NCBI GenBank assembly: GCA_900291925.1
Contig: UWYS01000001.1
Coordinates: 558,001-622,000, forward strand
Direction: 5' to 3'
From: Thecaphora thlaspeos
Lineage: Eukaryota > Basidiomycota > Ustilaginomycetes > Urocystidales > Glomosporiaceae
DNA: 64,000 bases
Under the pieces are notes generated by a model. It had not been told where the DNA came from. It saw only the letters and a list, made by a program, of their open reading frames with translations, and did not search any database. The position numbers and the translations under genes are program-made. Within the stretch, counting starts at the first letter, position 1. Each line of letters starts with the position of its first letter. Positions 12,101 to 21,920 of the stretch are shown here, piece after piece.

Positions 12101-12466
12101 GCGGCATGGAGCCGCTCGATCTCAAAGGTGGCGCAGGTGGACCCTTCGGCCATGGCGCGCCCCCCGCTCTCGCTCGCCTCTGCGACGGCGGCACCTGGCT
12201 CGGGTCAGGTCGACGGCAAGCGGCGTTGGTCGTCGCAGCGCGGGAGTGGCGGAGGGGGCGAGGCTGTTCGCTCGCCGACGCGGTCGCAGCACCCGGCAAG
12301 TCCGACGAGCCCCTTGCCCGTACAGGAGGCCAAGCGGCGCGAGCTGAGCGAGACGGACCGCCGGAGGCTGAGCCAGGGCGCGGGCGGAGGCGACCGCCGC
12401 AGCCGACGGATGAGCCAGCCTCTGCTCGACTTCCAGCTTCCGCCGCCCGCTGGGCAGGGCGCCTGA
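9158..12466 (+). CDS. Signal-peptide protein with seven-TM DUF4203/TMEM198-like domain
   Basis: Single exon, 1102 aa. Residues 1-23 form a signal peptide (ALATTALLAAGALC), followed by about 105 residues of Ser/Thr/Ala/Pro-rich sequence likely to be O-mannosylated outside the cell. Residues about 135-375 contain roughly seven hydrophobic segments (GVLGALLLITGLPMAFYG to GVLGAIVIMGTAFQLRLW) in the arrangement of the DUF4203 (TM7S3/TM198-like) family. The remaining 700 residues are a cytosolic, mostly disordered tail with many Ser-Pro sites and a charged helix (KRRMAERERERE). The architecture suggests a receptor-like or scaffold membrane protein, but no fungal member's function is known to me. 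The ATG at 9158 is placed directly before the signal peptide, which supports this start. Confidence 0.8.
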   Translation: MRLSFFTARALATTALLAAGALCQQQNASPSASASASSTSATPTARPSQISSAQPALSTFISTTTLSPGQALPTSLATSASRSGSVYYIPVVTTLPPASAGSAWPPQTSGTAPAAAASASATPSGSQKLPLDTRIDPAFGVLGALLLITGLPMAFYGHRNRWSSYFTAGYYSMSLITICIILKAGVQPAINDPSQTVRGLFLLATIVAGVVGGIFCIVFWRAASLLASGLGGFAFGLFLQALRSGGLIAPLGLRYVLYIPLFAIFFALSCAERIHSLVLAFATAIIGATAVTLAIDCYTRQGLKEFYIRNLGFDWLFEEKYASTFLDGRFPLVQGMQIELGVLGAIVIMGTAFQLRLWSDLRHSMAVLQKSDEERRMRSKAERAARQVSRTAKRDLEEWEKCHGYKNTAGRPTVRDMEKDGRSVLSDTTGLTCDRKGSMMSYLSGGVDAATPMSYNAADRTESPSSASMLMSGNDYPFPTDPSSGHVRRGSSFMSYLQRGPEKPLAPGEAPPQLELAGMDSSTATARSPASPTATALPADDPQRILDEISNIRRSIEMLRASSTGLEPSSPGPTSPTTSAVHFDGRSGWNSTAGQGETRSLDLSRVPTSPTLPAHGQSFRQRTHSTAAILSGSGSFLSKSTAGSPVVSQGPTDAPTESVGALASGPLDMSPSTSNPGDRPGTTGSGSGGAGVGAWGQGVQAPAMSRSTSETPSLLMLADPSFSTATPAHAVAGPSPQAPPVERMPELPNDDAEASHKPERRMSSGSTLDRLNHSYEHGDLSRPRNNSVTQKPRHSLVLAKSMDEAPSAAVVAARRSIATRRNEAPATPWTNPGMEPALGQGSQGPNQKGAAAEKRKSAPRRSMTIEELDARHRAKLAAMQKPVTDSVREAEMLQSVREEYERKQRAEKRRMAEREREREQALTLAALTGPAAGWAGMGARSSRDGATSPSAAEMRSPRRLSAPLLEAVNGDGRHSRSDERTAAWSRSISKVAQVDPSAMARPPLSLASATAAPGSGQVDGKRRWSSQRGSGGGGEAVRSPTRSQHPASPTSPLPVQEAKRRELSETDRRRLSQGAGGGDRRSRRMSQPLLDFQLPPPAGQGA

Positions 12467-13403
12467 TGCGGCGGCTCGTTGCAATCTTGACTGTTTGGTT
12501 TTTTTTGTTCGCGCCTTGAGGACAAACGCGACATGATCTGAGCACGCAATCCCGATGTCCCATGCGGGCCGACGGCACTCTGGCCGGGCCGGCCCTGAGT
12601 TGTTTCTTGGTGCTTGCTGTTGAGATGTGTGGGTGTGGGTTGTGCGTTGGCGGGTGCGGGGTGCACAGCGTCATTTTTTGCAGGGGTAGCTGCTAGTTTG
12701 GGGGGTGACGCGGCGAGGCTGGTGTCGGTCTGTGCGTTAGTGGAGAAGAGGGTTGCGGACGGCATTATTATTATTGCCCCCAAATCTTGGCTTGGCTTCA
12801 GCTTCGGCTTGCGGGCTTCTACTCAAGAGGTGTAGGTACTTAGAAACTTAGCATGCTGCAGCTTATCGATTCACAGACCGTGGCTGGCTCGTTGGCCGGC
12901 AGACGCAGACGCAGAGGGCGAGGGAAAACAGCCACAGTAAGTCTACTAGGTCAAAGCGCTCCGCTCATTCTGCACCGGTATTTGAAGATCCCACATGCCA
13001 TCTGTCCATTGTATGTACTGTAGTGAGTCTGCCCCAGCGCACCCAAGCCGCCGTCGCAATCCGCTGTTGGCTGACTACACTCTGTCTATCGCTCGCTCGC
13101 TCCGCCTTTCGCATCGAGTCAGCCTCGGCACCCGCCTCCCACCTTCACAAGCGATCCTCGCACCCATCCAAAGCAAGGCGATCCCATCAAAGAGTAAGAT
13201 CAACAGACACACGCCTTGCTTCCATCCCAGCCGCCTTCCTTATCTTGGCCCCACTTTGCCTTAGCTTCCTCACCGCCCCACACCGCCGTTCGGCACTACT
13301 GCAGCCACAACGCCCCGCCTCCCTTCATCCTTGGTAGGGCTGTCGTGTGCCCCTTGGCTCCTCTGTCTCCCCTGCTGCCTTCGGCCTGGCCTAGTACCTC
13401 TGA
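12467..13403. other. Intergenic region before carbonic anhydrase
   Basis: The left part is the 3' region of the DUF4203 gene and the right part (from about 13040) is C-rich, pyrimidine-biased leader of the carbonic anhydrase gene. I see no coding or RNA gene. Confidence 0.5.
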
Positions 13404-14485
13404 ATGATCCCATCCCTCCAGCCCCTCCTCCGGCCCTCCTCTTCCCTTTCCTCGGTGCATCTCCTCCTCTCCTCCACCACCGTCCGCCCCCTCCCTCCTC
13501 CGCTCTCGCTCCAGCGTCGATCCGTCTCCACTCCCTCCGCCCCTCTGCTCCGACCGTACCGCGAACCGCGCTTCACCAGCCTCTACACCCACTACCGCCA
13601 TCGCAACGACGAAGAAGCCATGGTCACCCACCTGCTCGAGCGCAACGTCGCCTGGTCCACCCAGACCAAGGAGGAGCGACCCGCCCTCCTCGAACAGCTG
13701 AGCAAGAGCCAGTCGCCCAAGGTGCTTTGGATCGGCTGTGCAGACTCTCGCATCCCCGAAAGCGTCATCTGCGGAGCAGACCCCGGAGAGATTTTCGTCA
13801 CGAGGAACATTGCGAACCAGTTCAGGAGCGACGATGACAATGCACAGAGTGTATTGGAGTTCGCCGTGCAGGCTTTGGGTGTCGAGCATGGTGAGTTGAT
13901 CGACGTTGGACGAGCAAGGTGTAGAGAGGTCCAGGACGTGCGATACTGACGGCGCTCTTTCCATTTCATCCTCCATCGAACCGGACGCCGACAGTCGTCG
14001 TGGTAGGCCACACGTCGTGCGGTGGCATCCAAGCCGCCGTCGCCGGCAGCTCCAACGGTCCGCCCTCGCCCGACTCGGCAAAGACGCCGCTCTTCCGCTA
14101 CCTCACACCACTCACTCAACTGGCCTACCGCGTCGCGCAGGCCAACCCCGAGGTGAAAGGGCCGCAACTCGTCGACCTCGTCACGCGCGAGAGCGTAAAG
14201 GAACAGGTCAAGAACATCGTCGAGACCGCGACGATCCAGAGCAACTGGAAGGAGGAGGTCAGTCCGCTCAGTGGAGAAGTCATGAAGAAGGTGCAGGTTC
14301 ACGGGTGAGTCCATCGACGCTTCCATGGATGCGTGAGAAAGTAAAGGCCAATGAAAACTGACAAGATAGTTGAGGCGTCCCTCTCGTGTGCGGTCGTCAT
14401 GTCTGAAAATTGCAGATGGATCTACGACCTCGCTCAAGGCCAGCTAAAGGACCTCAACCTCACCCAGACGGCAGCAGAGGCCTGA
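13404..14485 (+). CDS. Beta-class carbonic anhydrase
   Basis: Three exons (13404-13890, 13995-14304, 14416-14485) give 288 aa; all junctions are GT-AG and in frame. The enzyme hydrates CO2 to bicarbonate. The zinc-binding set is complete: Cys112 with Asp114 and Arg116 in CADSR, then His168 and Cys171 in GHTSCGG. Other family blocks are ICGADPGEIFVTRNIANQF and VLEFAVQALGVEH, and the C-terminus WIYDLAQGQLKDL. The first 60 residues are rich in Arg, Ser, Leu and Pro without acids, which suggests a mitochondrial presequence; the conserved fold starts near TSLYTHYRHR, and a cytosolic form could start at Met73. Fungal orthologues (Nce103 type) supply bicarbonate and are CO2-responsive. Confidence 0.93.
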
Positions 14486-14949
14486 TTCGTGCTCTCTCGC
14501 TCACCCGCCCGCTCGGCCACCCCCATCTGTATCAACATTATCGTCAACATCGCGCGCTCCCTGATGCCGCCGTTGTAGTCGCCAAGTCTTTACATACAAA
14601 CTCCTTAGACAAAGAAACACAATAGTAGTATCGCATCACCAACCTGTCCTCTACGTAGCGCCGCGACGAGATCTGGCGTCGATTGGTGTCGACTGATGTC
14701 GGCGTCTCGGTCCGGGAAACGAGTGGCGCACGCACTCGACAGGGACGACGCCGGTCAGCGTGAGACGGGACAGTGAGAAGCGTTACGATTTCATGAAAAA
14801 TGACTTGGGGGGGGGGGGGAATACGCTTCCGACGATCCTCTTGGTGTCATACGAACGAGGGCGGAGGGATGTAGATAGGCACAACCAACACTCGACGGCC
14901 AAAGACAGAAGGATGCAATGCGTCTCGAGCGCCCATCTGGGACGCTCGG
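14486..14949. other. Convergent intergenic region with G13 run
   Basis: Between the converging carbonic anhydrase and P450 genes. It contains both 3' UTRs and a run of 13 G at 14807-14819, a place where sequence accuracy should be doubted. No gene is seen. Confidence 0.5.
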
Positions 14950-17017
14950 CTAGATCCTGATGAAGCGAAGGGGCAACTGACTTCCCTCTGCCTCCCTTCC
15001 AATGACGGCAGGTCGCTGAACGACAGCCTCTATGCTCTTCAACTTGACGCCCTCGATCGGCTCGACCCTCCAGGTAGCCAGAACCTTGATGATGATAATC
15101 TTCATCTCGGTCATTGCGAAACGATTGCCGATGCAACTCTTCGGACCGCCGTTGAACACGAAAAAGCCCCACGGTGGTGGCATCTTGGCCTTGGCGTGCG
15201 CTTCGGGCAGGTCGTCCCATCGATCCGGGTTGAACAGATGCGTGTCGCAGCCAAAGTACTTTGGATCGAGACAGTTACCAGAGATGGAAAGCGCAACCTC
15301 GCCGCCCTTTTCAATGGGGATGGAGGATTGCGTTCGACCGTCCTTTGTCCTGAACGGCGTGGTGACGGGGATCTGGTCGTTCTTGAAGGCCGTGCGGAAC
15401 GTCGTGGAGACGGGCGGACGAAGACGAAGCGCTTCGGCCAGAGCGTTTTCGACCTTTCGGAAGCGCGGAGAGTTGATGTCGTTCCAGCCCAACGACGCCA
15501 GGTCGTCAACGTCGGTGCCCAGCTCCGCGAGCGCATCCGTGATCGACTTTCTCAGTTCGTCCTGCAGCTTTACGTTCATGCCGAGGAAGTAGAGACACCA
15601 CGCTACCGAGACCGACGTGGTCTCGTGCCCCGCAAAGAGGAACGTTACGATCTGTCCTGCCAACGTTTCGTCCGAGAGACGATCGGCCTCCTTGACGTCC
15701 GGCGACATGTTGGCGCGCATGCACAGGTGCAGGATGTCCTTACGACCCTGCTGGAGGGAATCGTCGATGCCGTTGGCGAATTCGTCGCGGATCTGCTTGG
15801 CCTTGATCTGGACGATGCGCTGCGAGGTTCGGATCAGCTCGCTCCGCATCTGGAGCATCTTGCGCACGTTATCCGTCACCGGCAGGAAGTGCAGCGACGG
15901 CAGCACAAAGAAGATGACGCCTCCCACAATCGCATCGAAGGCGCCGATGTTCATCGTCGATGTCATGGCGGCGTGGAAGGCGGAGCGTACCGACATGCCG
16001 TTCGGTCCCTGCGAGACGGCTGTCGACCAACCGCGGGCGCAGTGAACGGACAGGCATAGCAAAAGGTGTGGGGGAGACGAGTTTCAACACGCGAATCCCT
16101 CTGGGCGCAGGCGCAGGCGCTGGCGGGAGGACAACGATCGACTGGCTCTCACCTCCAAAGTCGTAGTCGAAGCCCGTCTTGCCGATGATGTCAAGCGTAG
16201 CCCGTCCGAACCACTTGACGGCATCCTTGGCGTCCTTGCCGAACTTGGCCTCGTACTCGGTGTCCTTGTCCATCTCGCTGACCATGTCGTTGGTGACGTC
16301 CCAAAATGTCGGGACCAGCGCACGCAGGTGGTCGACGCTAAAGGCCGGTCCGATCATCTGTGCCAAGACGTAGGTAGATTCGGGCGGAAAGGAACAAAGA
16401 GGACGGGGTTTCAATCCTCGATAGCTCTACAAGGTAGCGAGGCCGGGGAGAGCATGCCGACGTACCTTTCTCTGCTTCTTGTGCTCGTCGCCAAAGACGG
16501 CCACGATACCGTCTCCCACGATGATCTTTGTCGCCTTGGTTCCTGCAGTACTTCGCTGGTAACCGTGGCTGTCACCGAGGATGTAGTTCATCGTTGCGGG
16601 GTCCCTGGTGACGAGCAGCTCGCCGCCGAGGGGACGCGGGTAGATGAGGTTGTCTGCCTCAAAGTCGTCGAGGAGCGCGGCGTTAAAGACGCCCGGCATC
16701 TCGAGCAGGTCGTCTCCCTCGCCGCTGAGGATGGGTTGACGAGTCTTTCCCTGGTTCTTGCCCTGTCCCAGACGGACGTTGCGTGTGTTGCCGAACAGCC
16801 ACGAGGTGCGTCGCGGTCCCGGCAGGTTGGACCAGGCGCTCGTCTTGGGGAAGTAGACGAGCGAAAACACATAGCTCGTCAGCACGAGAGCGAGCGTGAG
16901 GAAGAGCGTAGAGATCGGATGGCGCGCGGCGTGAAGGCGGGTCGCCTCGAACAGCGTGTGCCCGTCCATCATCGTGGCGGGCTGCGAGAAGTTGGCGGCG
17001 GCGGCGGCGGCGGTCAT
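14950..17017 (-). CDS. Cytochrome P450 monooxygenase
   Basis: Three exons on the minus strand (17017-16466, 16357-16153, 16019-14950) give 608 aa with consistent phases. An N-terminal membrane anchor (PISTLFLTLALVLTSYVFSLVYF) is followed by the proline-rich hinge NLPGPRR. The I-helix oxygen-activation motif is AGHETTS (about 381-387), the K-helix ExxR is EALRLRP, and the heme loop is FNGGPKSCIGNRFA with Cys548 as thiolate ligand. It should act in the ER with NADPH-P450 reductase. The substrate is unknown; no other secondary-metabolism genes flank it, so a primary or xenobiotic role is as likely. The ATG at 17017 precedes an Ala-rich stretch; the longer reading from 17056 begins at TTG and was not used. 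Confidence 0.92.
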
Positions 17018-17575
17018 CGTGATGAGCCCTGTGAGTTGGGGGCTGGTGACAGGCAAGCCGCTTCAGAGGGATGGGGCGTGACGGGGAATGTGTGTATGTC
17101 CGGCGAAAAGAGGAGAGAGGGGAAGAGTGAGGGGGGAGAGAGGCGGAGAGGCGGAGAGGCGGAACGGACGGGACGGTGAGGTCTCGGAAGGAGTGCGAGA
17201 GAGGCCGCCGGGATTCTGCTGAAGCCAGTGAGGCTGGCCAGCACAGAGTCACTTACATAGGGTCCAGCGACGTTGGCTGCGTTGGACAGGACGAGGATCA
17301 GGCCATCGGATCGAAATCTGGAATAGTCGTACCGAGCCGGAGTAGTCCGCCTTAGCACACGCAGCATCAGCGAGCAGCCGTCAAATTGCATCGGCCCCGT
17401 TGGTCATCCGTGTGGCCACGCAGGAGAGGGCAGCATGACAGGAGCGATGCTGTGGCCTGATTCGATGTTGCTCCTCTGTCGGCCGTGCTCGAGATCCGCA
17501 TCCCTTTCGAGCTTGGACCCTGTCATCTGTGCCTCATTCTACGGGCCAGCCTCTCCCGGCTCACACGTCAGCGGC
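17018..17575. promoter_or_regulatory. P450 upstream region
   Basis: This 558-base stretch lies upstream of the P450 start and downstream of the next minus-strand gene. It includes a tandem GCGGAGAG array at about 17140-17163 in a purine-rich leader (pyrimidine-rich on the coding strand). No other element is supported. Confidence 0.45.
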
Positions 17576-19011
17576 TTAGAGATACGCCAGGTAGTCGGCC
17601 TTTGTCAGGTCGTAGCCCCACTGCCACAGCGTCTGCCTCACGGTCGAGTTGACGCTGGCATCGTCCCACGCCCCACCGGCCGCCGCCACCTTCTGGACGA
17701 GCATCTTCTTGAACCTCCCCGCCGGACCGCACGCCTTGAGCCATCGCCCGATCTGCCGCTCGTCGTCGGCGCTCCTCCGCCCCAGGTAGAAGCGCGTGTA
17801 CCACTGGTGCCAGCCGCGCGGATCTTGGGCGTGGATCCAGCCCGCCTTTTCCCACTCCTCGAGCGATTGGCCCGCCTTGACGCCGAAGCGGTTCTTGGTC
17901 GCATCGTACGTCACGTTGGTCAGCAGCCGCTCGACGTCCAGCCCTTCCAGCCACGAGACCGGCAGCTCGGCGAGCTCGGCATCGACGTCCAGATCACGTT
18001 GCAGCACCGGCGAGTAGTGGGGTCTGTCCGGTCGGGCAAAGAGGGAGCGGAGGTCAGACGGCCAGGTCGGCTTCCGCACGTCGAGGGCAACGCAAGGAGC
18101 AGGGGGGATCGGTGCTCACCGGAACGCAGTGCCGCCGAATGCGCCGCCACGCAGCATCTCCTCTGGCGTGAGGGGGGCCTAAAGTGGCGATAGCCTTCCT
18201 CGAAGATCAGCGCGCCCCTCCCTTCGCCCGCTGCGACCTCTTCTCGACCGGGCAGCGGGGCGCGCACGTCGCTAATGCCGCCGTTTTCGTCTGCGCTGAT
18301 GGAAGGCGTGGCAAAGACCGGATTCTTGAGCTTCTTGAGCTGCGTGGCGCGCGGCAGCTCGACAAACGTCTCTGAGCCGTCCCTCCTGCCCCTGTACGAG
18401 TGGGAAAAGTGCTTGCGTCGCTCGACGTCGCTGTCGTCGTCGTCTTGGTCGTCGTTCTTCCCTTCGTGGTCGCCTTGACCCTTGGCGTACGGTGCGTAGG
18501 CGTGGTCGCAGTAGTTGCTGTCGTCGCTGTCCCAGTCCTTGTACCTGCCGCTGCGCGGACGGCCGAGGGCGCGATTGCTCTTCCTTGATCCGTCTCGGAA
18601 CACCCTTTCCGGCTTGTCGCGCTTCTCCCTTGGTTGGCGCTGTGGGAGTTCGCTGTAGGATCGTGGCGCGCTCGATGCGATCCTGGACGACTTTTTGCGT
18701 GGCGGCAGGGTGCTGCCGCTGGGCTCGCCGCCGGCGGAAGAGTCACGATGCTTCTTGGCGGGGCGAGGCTTGGTTTCGGACGAGAGTGGTCGGAGGCGGA
18801 TGGCATCCTGCATGCAGCGGTCGCGGGGAGAGGGGAAGCGGAGACGGGTGAGTAGTGGCTCTCGTCGTTGTAAAGGCATGGCTGATTCTGTGGAGTGGCG
18901 GTGCAGGCTAACGGTGCTCACCTTGTCGAGGCCGAGGCTGAGCAGGAGCTGGGCGTTCTGACGTATGTTTTGGAGGCGAAGGGCCTCGTAGTCGTGCTCA
19001 ATGTCGGCCAT
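17576..19011 (-). CDS. Conserved fungal protein with GAFGGT motif; frame conflict at a C6 run
   Basis: Exon 1 is 19011-18922 (30 aa, YEALRLQNIRQNAQLLLSLG), exon 2 is 18807-18120, exon 3 is 18023-17576. The central region is basic and disordered (KKSSRIASSAPRSYSELPQR). The conserved C-terminus runs through LTPEEMLRGGAFGGTAFRP, WLEGLDVERLL, VKAGQSLEEWEKAGWI and GWHQWYTRFYLGRR, a pattern I recognise from uncharacterised fungal proteins but cannot name. The N-terminal part and the GAFGGT part lie in different frames. Either one C is missing from the C6 run (18172-18177 on the plus strand) or a 59-nt intron with a weak donor (18237-18179) is spliced; both restore the frame. The first gives about 408 aa, the second 388. 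Possible DNA- or RNA-binding is only a guess from the basic linker. Confidence 0.65.
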
Positions 19012-19398
19012 GGTGTATAAGGTGGAAGAGGCAAGTGATGGATGGGGGCAGGAGGAGGAGGAAGGAGGAGGAAGAAGGGCGAGGGGGTTGGAGGGGTTCG
19101 GGGCGAGGGAGCGCGGCGCCACCTCCACATGGCATGCAGGCGCGCCTCGGGCAATAAAGGCGGCATTTTGGATTAAGCTCAAATGATTATAATATTTATT
19201 GCGCCGCGACGCGCTGCTTTAACTATAACTTATTATTGCGCTGAGCTCTTTGCTTTGCCTTCTTCTGGCCGCCCCTCGTTCTGCCTCCCTGCCTCTCGAC
19301 CTCGACCTCGACCTCGACCTCGACTCCCTCTCTCGCCCACCATCCCCACCCCCCGCCAACGGAGGAGCTCTTCACTGAGCTGCCTTCCGTGCACATAC
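19012..19398. promoter_or_regulatory. Divergent promoter region, GAFGGT protein / SET protein
   Basis: This 387-base spacer separates two divergent start codons. It has an A/T-rich core at about 19160-19240 and five in-register copies of CTCGAC at 19295-19324 in the leader of the plus-strand gene. Confidence 0.5.
19295..19324 (+). repeat. (CTCGAC)5 hexanucleotide repeat
   Basis: Five perfect tandem hexamers lie in the 5' leader of the SET-domain gene, about 75 bases before its ATG. Confidence 0.85.
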
Positions 19399-21390
19399 AT
19401 GGCGCATACAGGCTCCTCCAACGTCGACACCGACGCAATCACCGCCGCCAGCCACAACGAGCTCCTCTTCCAGCTCCTCTCGCACACCTCCCTCCAACCC
19501 CTCGACCCACACCACATCCGCCACACCATCCCCCTCGAAATCTCCACCGCCGTAGCCGGTGAGTACGCGATGCATACTCGGCTTACAGCCCTCCCTACGG
19601 CCGCAAACTGATGTGCCGCCATCTCTCCTGCCCTGTGCCACCCTCGCCCCTTGCCCGAAGCCGGCAGAGGCCTCATCTTCACCCAAGACGTCAAACCCGG
19701 TCAGCTCCTCCTATCGCTCCCTTCAGAGTCGCTGCTTAATCCGGCCACGCTGGCCCCCTTCTTGCGCAGCAGCCTTATACCTTCAAAAGCAGCTGCGTCC
19801 GCTACGCCCTGCGAGACTGCCCAGTCGTCGTCCCTCTCCTCTCCACAGGCCCTCTCCCTCGTCCTCGCACAATGGCGGGCACGTCGAACTTCTCAGCCCG
19901 CCCTCAACATCCAAGACCCTCGCGATGACGCTGACGCACGCTTTCTTCAGCGCTTCGCATCCACCTTGCCCGATAGCTTCGACACCGTCCCTCTGCTCTG
20001 GCGCATCTATGCCAGATCATCCCCGACGAACGGCGACAATCCTCCGCTCGGTGCGCAGATGGCAGACACGCCCGACGTACAAGCTTGCAAGACACGCCTC
20101 TACGCTGCTCTTCTGCAAGCGCTGCCTTTGCAGAGTCGATCTTTGCTAGACGAAGTCGTCGATCGCTTCGACAAGGACTGGCAGCGAGTGCGCGAGCTCA
20201 AGGATATCGAACCCTCTTCCTCGCTCACCTCGCTCCCCACGGCACGACCCAGCTCCGGCGCAGCGCAAATGAACGACTCTTTCTCCCTCTCCGACTTTCT
20301 CTGGGCCTGGCTCTGCGTCAACTCGCGCTGCATCTTCTACCCACTCGCGCTGCCGGCCCACTCTGACAACTTCACCCTGGCGCCGCTGCTCGACATGGCC
20401 AACCACACGTCACAGGCTTCGATCGAGTGCAAGGTCCGATTTCACCCGGCTGGTGGGCTGGAGCTCTACGCTCCTTCGTCGTCCGCTCGACCGCTGAGTC
20501 TAGGCCGCAGGGGGATGAGGAAGGGAGACGAGTGCTTCATCACGTACGGTCCACACTCAAACGCCCAGCTTCTGTCTGAGTATGGCTTCGTTCTGTCGCG
20601 CGTATGTCCCACCGACGACCAAGACGGCGAATCGCAGTCCGCAGGCGACGGAACCGACGGGGCGGCCTGGACGGGCAACCGGTACTGCGAAGTCGCGGTC
20701 AACGCAGAGATGGAGCGCCTGTTCGAAGAGCAGAGCGCCGAAGGCGAGCGCAAGATCGCGCTGCTGCAGGACCGAGGTTACTGGCGCGACTATACGCTGC
20801 ACCCTTACCCTGCTCCGGCCCATCCTTCGCATCGCCTCGTCCCCGCTCTCCGTATGCTCGCCCTTCTTTTACCGTCGGTCACCGAGTCTGCGTCCGGTCT
20901 AGCGACGCCGGATAGCGGCAGACACATCGACAAGACACGCAGACTCAACAGGGACATGGCCGCCGTCTCGGCCAAGGTATCTTCCAAGACCGCAGTGCAT
21001 GTAAAGGCGGGCGTGAAGAGGCAGACGACTCTAGTGGATGCCGTCGACGACCGGGCTGAAGAGGAGGAGGAGGAGCGGAGGGAAGGCTTGGAGAAATGGG
21101 AGGCGACGTTGACGGGGTACGAAGAGATGGTCTCACCGCAGAATGAGGTCGCAGCGCACCTTCAGCTCGTTACGCTCTGCGACAGGCTCGCGGCACGGTA
21201 CGCTCAACATACAGAGGCGATAGCAGAGGCTACGAGCGTGCTCGAAAGCAGCGACGGTCGGTCCGGTGTTTCGCCAGACGATGTACAGGGCTGTAGGACC
21301 TCGCTCGACTTTGTCCGTCAATTGGTCTCTGAAGAGGTACAGATCATCCACCTCGTACGACGCTCTGCCTCTGCTCAAACAGAATGGTAG
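19399..21390 (+). CDS. SET-domain protein-lysine methyltransferase (RKM/SETD3 type)
   Basis: Two exons (19399-19558, 19661-21390) give 629 aa; the junction reads VAAGRGLIFTQDV, the usual start of this SET subclass (G-R-G-L). Motifs include FLWAWLCVNSRCIFYP, LAPLLDMANHTS (the NH of the SET pseudoknot) and FITYGPHSNAQLLSEYGF, whose final tyrosine region is the catalytic and SAM-binding core. The large insert before the SET half and helical C-terminus resemble the Rubisco-LSMT/RKM group, which methylates ribosomal proteins or actin rather than histones; the target here is not known. The gene converges on a small gene whose stop is only 17 bases from its own. Confidence 0.82.
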
Positions 21391-21407
21391 TCTCCCCCCT
21401 CCCCTCC

Positions 21408-21920
21408 CTAGTAATTATCCCAAGCGTCCTGACCCTTTAGATCGATGAGTTTCTTCTGACAGATCGGATCGATGGGACGCAACTGTCCACCGACGGGGAT
21501 GAAGCCGTCGGGATGACGTGCGTCCCAGACCTGTTGAAGGTGATGTTGCTGCTTGGTAACGTAGTCGCAGGCCTTTTTCTCCATCAGCACCTGGAGACCA
21601 GCTCCGAGGCCAAAGGCGACTGCGGCTCCTCCCAAAACGGCCAGGATCAGGTTGCGAGGCTTGTCGTACCACTCTTGAGCTCGGTATAGGCGCTTGGAGA
21701 GGGCTGTTGGGAAGGAAAAGAGGACAAGATCAGGTTGGAGGACAGCGTCTGTGGAGGGATGGGGAATTGGTCGCGACTTACGGTGGTCCTGGTGCTGGAC
21801 AGAGACGGAAGACGAGTAGTCATCGTCAAATGAGAGAAGACGTGGCTGGACCCGGACAGGTACGGCGTCGACGATGGAGAAGAGGAAAAGGAGCGACGCG
21901 AGTATGATGGCGGCTCTCAT
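21408..21920 (-). CDS. Small membrane protein with signal peptide, unknown function
   Basis: Two exons (21920-21782, 21703-21408) give 144 aa. The N-terminus AAIILASLLFLFSIVDA is a signal peptide or anchor. The second exon holds a glycine/alanine-rich membrane segment (LILAVLGGAAVAFGLGAGLQ) followed by a soluble tail with two cysteines (KKACDYV, DPICQKKL). The 78-nt intron has a GTAAGT donor and CCCAACAG acceptor, is a multiple of three and has no in-frame stop, so retention would add 26 residues. I do not recognise the family; a mitochondrial or ER membrane protein would fit. The first ATG compatible with a signal peptide is at 21920. Confidence 0.6.
   Translation of the reverse strand: MRAAIILASLLFLFSIVDAVPVRVQPRLLSFDDDYSSSVSVQHQDHRKSRPIPHPSTDAVLQPDLVLFSFPTALSKRLYRAQEWYDKPRNLILAVLGGAAVAFGLGAGLQVLMEKKACDYVTKQQHHLQQVWDARHPDGFIPVGGQLRPIDPICQKKLIDLKGQDAWDNY

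Noticed and set aside
11026..12153. 375-codon ORF antisense to the DUF4203 gene tail
   Set aside because: Low-complexity Ala/Ser/Arg product opposite a disordered coding region; no independent evidence.
16427..17056. P450 start 13 codons further upstream
   Set aside because: The codon at 17056 is TTG; the first ATG in this frame is at 17017, directly before the membrane anchor region.
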